Positions 21,693 through 28,824 of a stretch of DNA of 37,239 bases are shown in pieces; position 1 is the stretch's first letter, and each line of letters begins with the position of its first letter. The translations under genes and the position numbers were made by a program. The stretch spans positions 1 to 37,239 of the forward strand of contig JAJRWQ010000005.1 of assembly GCA_024276735.1 (NCBI GenBank), read 5' to 3'. Source of the DNA: Actinomycetes bacterium. Its GTDB lineage: Bacteria > Actinomycetota > Thermoleophilia > BMS3ABIN01. The notes beneath the pieces were generated by a model that was not told the origin of the DNA, made no database searches, and saw nothing but the letters and a program-made list of their open reading frames with translations.

Positions 21693-21720
21693 AGGAGCGA
21701 GCCGCGACTCGCTCCTTTTT
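21693..21720 (+). terminator. Rho-independent terminator of the ribosomal supercluster
   Basis: A perfect 9-bp stem (AGGAGCGAG at 21693-21701 with CTCGCTCCT at 21708-21716), a 6-nt loop and a T tract running to 21720. It ends the transcript after rplQ and separates it from the ECF transporter genes. Confidence 0.92.
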
Positions 21721-21753
21721 CATCCCTTCCTGCTGGCGGCCGCGGGCGTCTGA

Positions 21754-21765
21754 TAGAGTAGCGCC
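21754..21765 (+). promoter_or_regulatory. Candidate -10 element for a leaderless ecfA1 transcript
   Basis: TAGAGT at 21754-21759, preceded by TGA (extended -10 type), lies six bases before the ecfA1 ATG. There is no Shine-Dalgarno before this ATG. The -35 region is weak. Geometry matches the TANNNT-to-start spacing known for leaderless mRNAs in Actinomycetota. Confidence 0.5.
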
Positions 21766-22596
21766 ATGGGACAGGCGATCATTTCCCTCAGAGACGTTTC
21801 CTACCGCTATCCCCAGGCGTCGCCGCAGCGGCGGCCCGCCCTGTCGGGCATCACCCTGGACATCGCCCCCGGCGAGTACGTGGCCGTCGCCGGCGCCAAC
21901 GGCTCCGGGAAATCGACGCTGGTGCGGATGCTGGACGCGCTGCTGTTGCCCACCGGGGGAACGGTCAGCATCGACGGCCTCGACACCCGCGAGGCGGCCA
22001 ACCGCGACCGCATCCGCGAGACGGTGGGGATGGTCTTCCAGGATCCCGACAGCCAGATCGTGGGAGCGACCGTGGCCGACGATATCGCCTTCGGCCTGGA
22101 GAACCTGGGGCTGCCGCCGGAGGAGATCGATGCCCGCCTGGCGGCGGTGGCAGGGCGCTTCGGGCTCACGGAGCTCCTGGAACGCGAGCCCTACCGGCTC
22201 TCGGGCGGGCAGAAACAGCGCACGGCACTGGCGGGCGTGGTGGCGCTGGAGCCCCGGGTGATCGTCCTGGACGAGCCCACCTCGATGCTCGACCCCCGCT
22301 CGCGGGAGCAGTTTCACGCCCTGGCCGCCGAGCTTTGGAGCGAGGGCACCACCATCGTCTACGTGACCCACCTGTTGGAGGAACTGGCACTGGCGGGGCG
22401 GGTGATCGTGCTCGACGCCGGCGTTATCGCCTTCGACGGCACGCCGCGGGAGCTGTGCGCAGCGCCGCGGCGAATGGAGGCGCTGGGGCTGGAACCGCCG
22501 CTGGCGGTGCGCCTCGCCCGGGCGCTGTCCCGGCGCGGCATCGAGCTGGAACCGCCGCTGACACTCGCGGAGCTGGCAAGGAGCGTATGCGGATAG
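21766..22596 (+). CDS. ecfA1: ECF transporter ATP-binding protein EcfA1
   Basis: One of two ABC ATPases that power a group II energy-coupling-factor transporter, which imports vitamins or metal ions through interchangeable S components. The 276 residues contain Walker A GANGSGKST (43-51), the Q-loop VFQDPDSQ (Q92), signature LSGGQKQR (145-152), Walker B VIVLDEP with catalytic E170, and the H-loop in VTHLLEE. The following overlap with ecfA2 (10 bp) and then ecfT fixes the assignment. No S-component gene is in the window, as expected for a shared energising module. The place between rplQ and truA is conserved across Gram-positive bacteria. Confidence 0.94.
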   Translation: MGQAIISLRDVSYRYPQASPQRRPALSGITLDIAPGEYVAVAGANGSGKSTLVRMLDALLLPTGGTVSIDGLDTREAANRDRIRETVGMVFQDPDSQIVGATVADDIAFGLENLGLPPEEIDARLAAVAGRFGLTELLEREPYRLSGGQKQRTALAGVVALEPRVIVLDEPTSMLDPRSREQFHALAAELWSEGTTIVYVTHLLEELALAGRVIVLDAGVIAFDGTPRELCAAPRRMEALGLEPPLAVRLARALSRRGIELEPPLTLAELARSVCG

Positions 22597-23435
22597 AGCT
22601 CGACAACGTCAGCGTCGTTTTCGACACGGGGGTCTCGCCGCCGGTTACGGCCCTGGACGGGATCTCGCTGGCGGTGGCGCCCGGCGAGCGCCTGGGAATC
22701 GCCGGCCCGGTCGCCTCGGGCAAGTCCACCCTGCTGGCGGTGATGGCGGGCCTGGTGGAGCCCACGGGAGGACGCGTCCTCCACGACGGAAAGCCGGCAA
22801 CCCGGCGCCACCCGCCCGCCGCCCGCATCGGCCTGGCGCTGCAGTCGCCGGAAAAATGCCTGTTCGAGAAGACCGTCTTCGACGACGTCGCCTTTGCGCC
22901 CCGGCGGCTGGGCCTGGAGGGGGAGCGGCTGGCGGAGAGGGTGCGCCAGGCACTGGAGAGCATGGGCCTGGACCCGGAGGCATTCGGATCCCGCAGCCCC
23001 TTCTCGCTCAGCACCGGCGAGCAGCGGCGGGTGGCGCTGGCGGGGGTGATCGCCGCCGCTCCCCGGGTGCTGCTGCTGGACGAGCCCACCGCCTACCTCG
23101 ATCCCCCCAGCCGGCGCGACCTGTTGCAGCGGCTGCTGGCGATGAACGAGGAGCAGGGCATTACCATGGTGATGGTGGGGCACGACATGGACGAGATGAC
23201 CGCCTTCGCCCGGCGGCTGGTGCTGGTGGACGAGGGCCGCGTGGCCGCGGCGGGCGAAGCGGCAGGGCTGCTCACCGACGTGGGACTGCTGCGCCGCCAC
23301 CGCCTGCGCGAACCGGGCACGGTCAGCCTCTGCCGCCTGCTGGAGGCTGCCGGCGCCGGGCCGGTGCCGCCAACGCTGGACGAGGAGCGGCTGGTGGAGA
23401 TGCTGGCGGAGCGGGCGGGAGGGAAGGCACCATGA
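22587..23435 (+). CDS. ecfA2: ECF transporter ATP-binding protein EcfA2
   Basis: Second ATPase of the ECF module; it pairs with EcfA1 to drive transport through EcfT. From ATG 22587 it has 282 residues (MRIELDNVSVVFDTG). The frame stays open upstream, but AAGGAG at 22578-22583 and the family start decide for 22587. Walker A is GPVASGKST (40-48), the signature is the variant LSTGEQRR, Walker B is LLLDEPTAYLD, and the switch histidine is in VGHDMDE. The C-terminal 40 residues are a less conserved extension. Its stop overlaps the ecfT start (ATGA). Confidence 0.94.
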   Translation: MRIELDNVSVVFDTGVSPPVTALDGISLAVAPGERLGIAGPVASGKSTLLAVMAGLVEPTGGRVLHDGKPATRRHPPAARIGLALQSPEKCLFEKTVFDDVAFAPRRLGLEGERLAERVRQALESMGLDPEAFGSRSPFSLSTGEQRRVALAGVIAAAPRVLLLDEPTAYLDPPSRRDLLQRLLAMNEEQGITMVMVGHDMDEMTAFARRLVLVDEGRVAAAGEAAGLLTDVGLLRRHRLREPGTVSLCRLLEAAGAGPVPPTLDEERLVEMLAERAGGKAP

Positions 23436-24244
23436 GCCGGCTGCGGGCGAGCGCCACGCCGATCGGCCGTTACCATCCCGGGGATTCCCTGCTGCACCGG
23501 GCGGATCCCCGCAGCAAGCTGGTTGCTTCCGTCCTGTACGTGGCGGTGCTTTTCCTGGTGCGGGGGTACCCGCCCCTGCTGCTGATGGCCGGCCTCCTGG
23601 GCGCCGGCTTCCTGGTGGCCCGCGTTCCCCCCGCCTGGCTCTACCGGGGAATGCGGCCGGTGCTGCTGCTGGCGGCGGTCACCTTCGTCTTCCAGCTCTT
23701 TTTCTACGGGGAGGGCGCCACCGCCCACCTGGGGCCGCTGACCGTTTATCAGGAAGGCATCCGCGAGGGGGGGTTCCTGGCGGCCAGGCTAGTCCTGCTG
23801 GTGCTATCGGGCACGCTGCTGGTGCTGACCACCCAGCCCCTGAGCCTCACCGACGGCCTGGCCCGCCTGCTGTCGCCGCTGGCGCGCCTGCGCTTTCCCG
23901 TCTACGAGCTGGCGCTGATGATGACCATCGCCCTCCGCTTCATTCCCACGCTGCTGGACGAGTTCGAGCGCATCTCCCTCGCCCAGGCGGCACGGGGGGC
24001 GGACCTGGGCCGCGGCGGCCCCTGGTCGCGGGCCCGCAACACGCTGCCGGTGCTGGTGCCGCTCTTCGTGCTCAGCTTTCGCCGTGCCGACGACCTGGCG
24101 CTGGCGATGGAGGCCCGCTGCTGGCGCGGCGGCCGCGGCCGCACCTCGCGGCGCGTGCTCGCCTTCGGCTGGCGGGACGCGGTGCTGGCGGTGGCGGTCG
24201 CCGCCGTGCTGGCAGCCGCCCTGTGGATCGGCCGCTTTCGCTAG
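23432..24244 (+). CDS. ecfT: ECF transporter transmembrane protein EcfT
   Basis: The membrane scaffold that couples the two ATPases to S components. The 270-residue protein has several hydrophobic helices (for example VASVLYVAVLFLV and VLLLAAVTFVFQLFF). The two coupling motifs are present as AARG (A186-G189) and AMEARCW (225-231). The second has Cys where the classical motif has Gly, a variant I recall from other Gram-positive EcfT proteins. The start overlaps the ecfA2 stop by 3 bp, and AGGGAAGG lies upstream. Confidence 0.93.
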   Translation: MSRLRASATPIGRYHPGDSLLHRADPRSKLVASVLYVAVLFLVRGYPPLLLMAGLLGAGFLVARVPPAWLYRGMRPVLLLAAVTFVFQLFFYGEGATAHLGPLTVYQEGIREGGFLAARLVLLVLSGTLLVLTTQPLSLTDGLARLLSPLARLRFPVYELALMMTIALRFIPTLLDEFERISLAQAARGADLGRGGPWSRARNTLPVLVPLFVLSFRRADDLALAMEARCWRGGRGRTSRRVLAFGWRDAVLAVAVAAVLAAALWIGRFR

Positions 24245-24274
24245 CGGCCCCGGGGCAGCCGGGCGCCGGCGATC

Positions 24275-24292
24275 GTGTAGAATAAGCTCCTG
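24275..24292 (+). promoter_or_regulatory. Candidate -10 element for truA, leaderless or nearly so
   Basis: TAGAAT at 24278-24283 with GTG just before it lies nine bases upstream of the truA ATG, and no Shine-Dalgarno is present. It falls in the 48-bp gap after ecfT. The transcript would begin at or within a few bases of the start codon. Confidence 0.45.
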
Positions 24293-25048
24293 ATGAAGGG
24301 CGGCGGAAAACTGAGGCTGGACATCGAGTACTACGGCACCGACTTTTCCGGGTGGGCCAAGCAGCCGGGTCATGCCACCATCGAGGGTCACCTGGAAGCA
24401 GTGCTCGGCCGCATTCTCCAGCAGCCCGTGCGCCTCTCGGTCGCCGGCCGCACCGACGCCGGCGTCCATGCCCGCGGTCAGGTTGCCAGCCTGGCGGTGG
24501 GGGGCGCCGTGGACCCGGAGCGCCTGCAGTGGTCCGCCAACCAGCTGCTGCCCGACACCATCGTGATCACCGGTGTGTACCGGGTGGACCCCGGCTTCGA
24601 CGCACGCGCCGATGCCGTCTCCCGCCGCTACTCCTACACGGTGCTCCAGCGCGCGTGGCCCTCGGCGTTCCGCCATCGCTTCGTGCACTTCGTGCGCCGG
24701 CAGCTCGACTTCGACGCCCTGTCGGCGGCCGCCGCCATGGTGCGCGGCCGCCACGATTTCACCGCCTTCACGCCCACGGTGAGCGAGCACCGCTACTTCG
24801 AGCGGGACGTGGATCTCTCGGAGTGGCGGCGGCAGGGAGAGCTGCTGGTGTACCAGGTGCGTGCCCGCAGCTTCCTGCGGGGGATGGTGCGGGCGCTGGT
24901 GGGCACCATGCTGGAGATCGGCCGCGGCTACCGCCCGCTGTCCGACCTTGAGCGGCTGCTGGCGGGCGCCGGGCGCAGCGAGGCCGGGGAGACGGCCCCG
25001 GCGTCGGGGCTGTGCCTGGAAGAGGTGGAATACCGCCGGGACCGGTAA
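24293..25048 (+). CDS. truA: tRNA pseudouridine synthase A (positions 38-40)
   Basis: Converts uridines 38-40 in the anticodon arm of many tRNAs to pseudouridine. The 251-residue protein carries the catalytic motif GRTDAGVHARGQV with nucleophile D55. Other family segments are SRRYSYTVL and the C-terminal FLRGMVRALVGTMLEIGRG (19 residues). The gene follows the ECF module, as in many Gram-positive bacteria. The usual downstream neighbours rplM and rpsI are not here. Confidence 0.95.
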   Translation: MKGGGKLRLDIEYYGTDFSGWAKQPGHATIEGHLEAVLGRILQQPVRLSVAGRTDAGVHARGQVASLAVGGAVDPERLQWSANQLLPDTIVITGVYRVDPGFDARADAVSRRYSYTVLQRAWPSAFRHRFVHFVRRQLDFDALSAAAAMVRGRHDFTAFTPTVSEHRYFERDVDLSEWRRQGELLVYQVRARSFLRGMVRALVGTMLEIGRGYRPLSDLERLLAGAGRSEAGETAPASGLCLEEVEYRRDR

Positions 25049-25090
25049 CCGCCGCGGCCGCGAAAAAGTGGACGTTGCCGATCTTGGATC

Positions 25091-25099
25091 TGGTATAAT
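25091..25099 (+). promoter_or_regulatory. Extended -10 promoter of the LysR-family gene
   Basis: TGG followed by consensus TATAAT (25094-25099) in the gap between truA and the LysR gene. No good -35 lies 16-18 bp upstream. The transcript would begin near 25106, just where a set of inverted repeats begins, leaving a leader of about 60 nt. Confidence 0.7.
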
Positions 25100-25105
25100 G
25101 AATTA

Positions 25106-25151
25106 CTATCGGCGGCTTTGCGATAGCTTATCACCTGCATCTTTCTATCGG
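25106..25151 (+). promoter_or_regulatory. Inverted repeats in the LysR leader, likely autoregulatory operator
   Basis: CTATCGG occurs at 25106-25112 and again at 25145-25151. Between them lies the inverse CGATAG (25121-25126), part of the palindrome GATAGCTTATC (25122-25132). CTATC-N11-GATAG has the size of a LysR-type operator. The cluster covers the transcription start and the leader of a LysR gene, so negative autoregulation is likely. In RNA the same repeats could form two mutually exclusive hairpins. Confidence 0.5.
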
Positions 25152-25168
25152 GCAACACGGTGTAAATC

Positions 25169-26083
25169 ATGGATCTTTTCAAGTTCAGGACCTTTTGCGC
25201 CATCGCCGAGAAGGGCAACTTCTCGGCCGTGGCGGAGGATCTCTTCATGTCCCAGTCCGCGGTCAGCCAGCAGATCCAGGCGCTGGAGCGGCGCTACGGC
25301 GTGGTGCTGTTCGACCGCGGCAGCAAGGGGGCGACGCTCACCGAGCCGGGAAAGATCCTCTACGACAAGGCGAAGGTGATCCTGGAGATCGAGGACCAGA
25401 TAAACCAGGAGCTGGACGACCTGCGGGGGCTCAAGGGCGGCGAGCTCAACGTGGGCGCCAGCACCACCATCGGCAACTACCTGATGCCCTTCTACCTGGG
25501 GGAGTTCAAGCGGCGCTACCCGGAAGTGAAGGTTTCACTGATCGTGGAGAACACGCGCATCATCGAGGACCAGCTGCTGGGAGCGGTCTTCCCCCTGGCG
25601 GTGGTGGAGCACGAGGTGCAGAACCCCTCGCTGGTGAAGGAAGCGATCGAGAAGGACGAGCTGGTCCTGTTCACCGCCCCCGATCATCCCTGGGCGGAAA
25701 AGGGCTCCGTGAGCAAGGAAGCGCTGATGGAGGAGCCCTTCATCACCCGCGAGCTGGGATCCGGCACCCGGGAGGTGATCGAGGAGAAGCTGGAAGAGGG
25801 CGGCGTGCCCCGCCTGAACGTGGTGATGGAACTGGGCAACTCCTCGGCGATCACCACCGCCGTCGCCGCCGGCCTCGGCGTTTCCATCCTCTCCCGGCGC
25901 GTGATCCACGCCCAGCTGGAGAGCGGCATGCTCAGGCCGGTGACCATCGAGGGGCTGAAGCTGGAGCGTGATTTCTACCTGATCACGGTCTCCGACCATT
26001 ACCTGTCTCCCGCCTCGATGCGCTTTCGCGAGATGCTGGTGGAGGACGGCAGCGCCACCGAGCTGCTGCCGCGCCTGTCCTGA
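25169..26083 (+). CDS. LysR-family transcriptional regulator, CysL/CbbR type
   Basis: A 304-residue LysR-type regulator. The N-terminal winged helix-turn-helix covers about residues 1-60 (FRTFCAIAEKGNFSAVAEDL then MSQSAVSQQIQALERRYG), followed by a linker helix. The periplasmic-binding-protein-like effector domain starts near ELNVGASTTIGNYLMP. The domain resembles CysL/CbbR-like regulators of sulfur or carbon metabolism, but the ligand cannot be read from sequence. LysR regulators usually control a divergent neighbour; here the upstream gene truA reads in the same direction, so the target may be the gene itself, hppA downstream, or a distant locus. There is no good Shine-Dalgarno before ATG 25169. 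Confidence 0.92.
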   Translation: MDLFKFRTFCAIAEKGNFSAVAEDLFMSQSAVSQQIQALERRYGVVLFDRGSKGATLTEPGKILYDKAKVILEIEDQINQELDDLRGLKGGELNVGASTTIGNYLMPFYLGEFKRRYPEVKVSLIVENTRIIEDQLLGAVFPLAVVEHEVQNPSLVKEAIEKDELVLFTAPDHPWAEKGSVSKEALMEEPFITRELGSGTREVIEEKLEEGGVPRLNVVMELGNSSAITTAVAAGLGVSILSRRVIHAQLESGMLRPVTIEGLKLERDFYLITVSDHYLSPASMRFREMLVEDGSATELLPRLS

Positions 26084-26164
26084 GCTTCCCGGGCCGGCGG
26101 TAAGTCCCGCCGCCTGCCGGCGGTATCCTTCGAACCCTTCATTTGCAGGCATGGTTTCCCGTGC

Positions 26165-26200
26165 CGGGAGGCCGAGCCGGCGGCCGCTTCCGGCCTCCCG
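26165..26200 (+). terminator. Hairpin after the LysR gene, possible terminator
   Basis: Perfect 10-bp inverted repeat CGGGAGGCCG (26165-26174) and CGGCCTCCCG (26191-26200) with a 16-nt loop, about 80 bp after the LysR stop. No T tract follows directly, so it would be a U-less terminator or an RNA-stabilising hairpin. Confidence 0.45.
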
Positions 26201-26267
26201 CCGCCGCCGTCATTCGTTTCCCTGATACGCTTCACCGCAAACCGCGAAGCTTCCCCCCGACTGCTTC

Positions 26268-26296
26268 TTTATCTTTTTTTGCCAATCTGATATAAA
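26268..26296 (+). promoter_or_regulatory. Candidate promoter of hppA
   Basis: TGA followed by TATAAA (26291-26296) forms an extended -10 within an AT-rich patch; TTTATC at 26268-26273 is a weak -35 with 17-bp spacing. The predicted transcript starts near 26303 and has a leader of about 90 nt with two hairpins before hppA. Confidence 0.55.
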
Positions 26297-26390
26297 AAAT
26301 CTTCGGTTTTCCATGTTTTAGCGCACCCGGTGCTCGCGGGTGCCCAAATCTGCCGGGGGCTTCCCCGCATAGAAAGGAGAGAGATCAGCG

Positions 26391-28478
26391 TTGACAGAAT
26401 TCTTGACCGATCACGGGGGGGTTTTCGCTGTCGGGTGCGGCCTCGCCGCTCTCCTGTACAGCATCATCATGATCTCGTGGGTCCTGAAGCTGCCTGCCGG
26501 CAGCGAGAGGATGCAGGAGATCGCCGGGGCGATCCAGGAGGGCGCCAAGGCCTACCTGAACCGGCAGGTACAGACGATGGCCATGGTGGCGGTAGTCATC
26601 TTCGCCGCCCTCGCCGTCTTCATCGACTGGCAGACGGCGGTGGCCTTCGCCGTGGGCGCCATTCTCTCGGGGGCGACCGGCTACATCGGCATGATGGTTT
26701 CGGTACGTGCCAACGTGCGCACCGCCGAGGCCGCCAAGAAGGGGCTCAAGTCGGCGATGCTGGTGGCCTTCCGCGGCGGCTCCGTCACCGGCCTGTTGGT
26801 GGTGGGCCTGGCGCTGCTGGGCATCGCCGCCTTCTACGGCATCGATGACAACGTCAAGCACCTGATCGGGCTGGGCTTCGGCGGCAGCCTGATCAGCGTC
26901 TTCTCCCGCCTCGGCGGCGGCATCTACACCAAGGCCGCCGACGTGGGCGCCGACCTGGTGGGCAAGGTGGAGGCCGGCATTCCCGAGGACGACCCGCGCA
27001 ACCCGGCGGTGATCGCCGACAACGTGGGCGACAACGTGGGCGACTGCGCCGGCATGGCCGCCGACCTCTTCGAGACCTACGCGGTGACGGCGGTGGCGGT
27101 GATGCTCCTGGGAATGCTCACCTTCGGTGAGAGCAACAACCAGGCGCTGATGCTGCCCCTGGTGATCGGCGGCGTCTCCATCATCGCCTCCATCATCGGC
27201 ACCTTCTTCGTGCGCATCGGCTCCAGCGGCGCCATCATGAACGCCCTCTACAAGGGGCTCGTGGTCAGCGGCGTGCTGGCGGGCATCTCCTTCTACTTCG
27301 TAGTCGACTGGATCACCGCCGGCAACGGGCTGAGAACCCTCGAAGGCAACAAGTACACGGTGGGCGCCCTCTTCACCTGCGCCATCATCGGCCTGGTGAT
27401 CACCGGCGCCATCGTGGTGATCACCGACTACTTCACCTCGGCCAAGTTCAAGCCGGTGAGGCACATCGCCGAGGCGTCGGTCACCGGCCACGCCACCAAC
27501 ATCATCGCCGGCCTGGCGGTGAGCATGAAGTCCACGGCGCTGCCGGTGCTGGTGATCGCCGGCGGCATCCTGCTGGCGGACTACGAGGCCGGCCTCTACG
27601 GCATCGCCGTGGCGGTGATGGCCCAGCTCTCGATGACCGGCATCGTCATCGCCATCGACTCCTACGGCCCCATCACCGACAACGCCGGCGGCATCGCCGA
27701 GATGGCGGAGCTGCCGGAAGAGGTACGGGGCGTCACCGATCCCCTGGACGCGGTGGGCAACACCACCAAGGCAGTCACCAAGGGTTACGCCATCGGCTCC
27801 GCCGGCCTGGCGGCGCTGGTGCTGTTCGCCTCCTACACGCAGGAGCTCATCGACCGGCTCCGTGAAGCCCAGCTGCATATCAGCCTCTCCTTCGACCTGG
27901 CCAGCGCCTCCATCATCGTCGGCCTCTTCATCGGCGGCCTGCTGCCGTTCCTCTTCGCTTCCTACTGCATGGAAGCGGTGGGCAGCGCCGGCGGCATGGT
28001 GGTGGAAGAGGTGCGGCGCCAGTTCCGCGAGATCAAGGGCATCATGGAGGGAACCGCCAAGCCCGAGTACGGCCGCTGCGTGGACATCGTCACCAAGGCG
28101 GCGCTGCGCAAGATGATGGTGCCGGCGCTGATACCGATCGCGGCGCCGCTGATCATCGGCCTGGTGCCGCAGGCGCTGGGAGCGGAAAGGCTGGGCCTGG
28201 AGATGCTGGGCGGCGTGCTGGTGGGCAGCATCATCACCGGTATCTTCCTGGCCATCTCCATGACCAGCGGCGGCGGCGCCTGGGACAACGCCAAGAAGCT
28301 GATCGAGGACGGCGAGTTCGGCGGCAAGGGCAGCGACGCCCACGCGGCGGCGGTGACCGGCGATACCGTCGGCGACCCCTACAAGGACACCGCCGGCCCC
28401 GCCATCAACCCCATGATCAAGGTGGTGAACATCGTCGCCCTGCTGTTGATCCCGGTGATGGTCAATCTCACCGGCTGA
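26391..28478 (+). CDS. hppA: Membrane-bound proton-translocating pyrophosphatase, K+-independent type (TTG start)
   Basis: Hydrolyses pyrophosphate and pumps H+ across the cytoplasmic membrane, conserving energy from biosynthetic PPi. The 695-residue protein has the roughly sixteen hydrophobic segments of the family. Substrate motifs are [11 protein letters not shown] and [19 protein letters not shown], with the C-terminal [18 protein letters not shown]. Residue 460 in [17 protein letters not shown] is Lys, the hallmark of K+-independent enzymes, which are H+ pumps; K+-dependent ones, including Na+ pumps, have Ala. The TTG start lies behind AAAGGAGAGAG, at slightly long spacing. A single-gene transcript is likely, with a promoter upstream and a perfect terminator at 28531-28559. 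Confidence 0.96.
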   Translation: MTEFLTDHGGVFAVGCGLAALLYSIIMISWVLKLPAGSERMQEIAGAIQEGAKAYLNRQVQTMAMVAVVIFAALAVFIDWQTAVAFAVGAILSGATGYIGMMVSVRANVRTAEAAKKGLKSAMLVAFRGGSVTGLLVVGLALLGIAAFYGIDDNVKHLIGLGFGGSLISVFSRLGGGIYTKAADVGADLVGKVEAGIPEDDPRNPAVIADNVGDNVGDCAGMAADLFETYAVTAVAVMLLGMLTFGESNNQALMLPLVIGGVSIIASIIGTFFVRIGSSGAIMNALYKGLVVSGVLAGISFYFVVDWITAGNGLRTLEGNKYTVGALFTCAIIGLVITGAIVVITDYFTSAKFKPVRHIAEASVTGHATNIIAGLAVSMKSTALPVLVIAGGILLADYEAGLYGIAVAVMAQLSMTGIVIAIDSYGPITDNAGGIAEMAELPEEVRGVTDPLDAVGNTTKAVTKGYAIGSAGLAALVLFASYTQELIDRLREAQLHISLSFDLASASIIVGLFIGGLLPFLFASYCMEAVGSAGGMVVEEVRRQFREIKGIMEGTAKPEYGRCVDIVTKAALRKMMVPALIPIAAPLIIGLVPQALGAERLGLEMLGGVLVGSIITGIFLAISMTSGGGAWDNAKKLIEDGEFGGKGSDAHAAAVTGDTVGDPYKDTAGPAINPMIKVVNIVALLLIPVMVNLTG

Positions 28479-28530
28479 TCCGGTCCCGGCAGGCGGCGGC
28501 CGCGCGCAGCGCGGAGGCACGCAAACACGA

Positions 28531-28559
28531 GGGGCGGGTTTCAAACCCGCCCCTTTTTT
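28531..28559 (+). terminator. Rho-independent terminator of hppA
   Basis: Perfect 8-bp GC stem GGGGCGGG (28531-28538) and CCCGCCCC (28546-28553), loop TTTCAAA, then six T residues (28554-28559). It is the strongest intrinsic terminator in the window. Confidence 0.95.
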
Positions 28560-28587
28560 GCGTAAAATGACACAAACCTGTTATGGC
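28558..28587 (+). promoter_or_regulatory. Weak candidate promoter of the small-membrane-protein/permease unit
   Basis: TTGCGT (28558-28563), 18 bp, then TGT followed by TATGGC (28582-28587). The fit is modest, but a promoter is needed here because the hppA terminator lies immediately upstream. Confidence 0.3.
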
Positions 28588-28647
28588 TGCACGGGGAGCG
28601 GAGCCTTTTCTTTTGCTCGGGGCGGCAGCTGGGGAGGGAGGCGACGA

Positions 28648-28824
28648 ATGATCAGGAACATGCACTTGGCCGCGGCCGCGGCCATCTTCCTGCTGGGGCT
28701 GGCGCTGGTCGTCCGCTCCGTGGCCGCCCACGGCACCATCGTCCTCTCCGGCCACGTCGTCGCCGGCGCCGCCTTCATCATCTACGGGGCGGTCCGCTGT
28801 TACTACCTGCGGGGAGTCAAGTAG
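28648..28824 (+). CDS. Small two-helix membrane protein of unknown function
   Basis: A 58-residue product starting at ATG 28648, with GGGGAGGGAGG just upstream; this Shine-Dalgarno decides against an in-frame TTG at 28558, which lies inside the hppA terminator. Two hydrophobic segments (about residues 8-25, AAAAIFLLGLALVVRSVA, and 34-52, VVAGAAFIIYGAVRCYYL) are joined by a short polar turn with two His, and the end is basic. I do not recognise a family. Its stop abuts the start of the permease gene, so the two are almost surely co-translated, and it may be a small accessory subunit of that transporter. Confidence 0.75.
   Translation: MIRNMHLAAAAAIFLLGLALVVRSVAAHGTIVLSGHVVAGAAFIIYGAVRCYYLRGVK

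Larger units (their letters stand above)
26084..26390. other. Intergenic region between the LysR gene and hppA
   Basis: 307 bp with no credible gene. It holds a GC-rich 10-bp hairpin (26165-26200) and then a markedly AT-rich stretch (about 26255-26320) that contrasts with the GC-rich surroundings. It also holds a candidate hppA promoter with its -10 at 26291-26296, and a leader with two small hairpins. One is GCACCCG/CGGGTGC (26323-26329 with 26337-26343), and the other is built on CGGGG/CCCCG near 26354-26367. Confidence 0.6.

Noticed and set aside
22335-22586. Upstream extension of the ecfA2 frame
   Set aside because: This part is the out-of-frame shadow of ecfA1; the ATG at 22587 has AAGGAG and the family start.
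26385-28544. A 719-codon minus-strand open frame opposite hppA
   Set aside because: Antisense shadow of a highly conserved membrane pyrophosphatase, rich in His, Asp and Gln from reversed hydrophobic codons.
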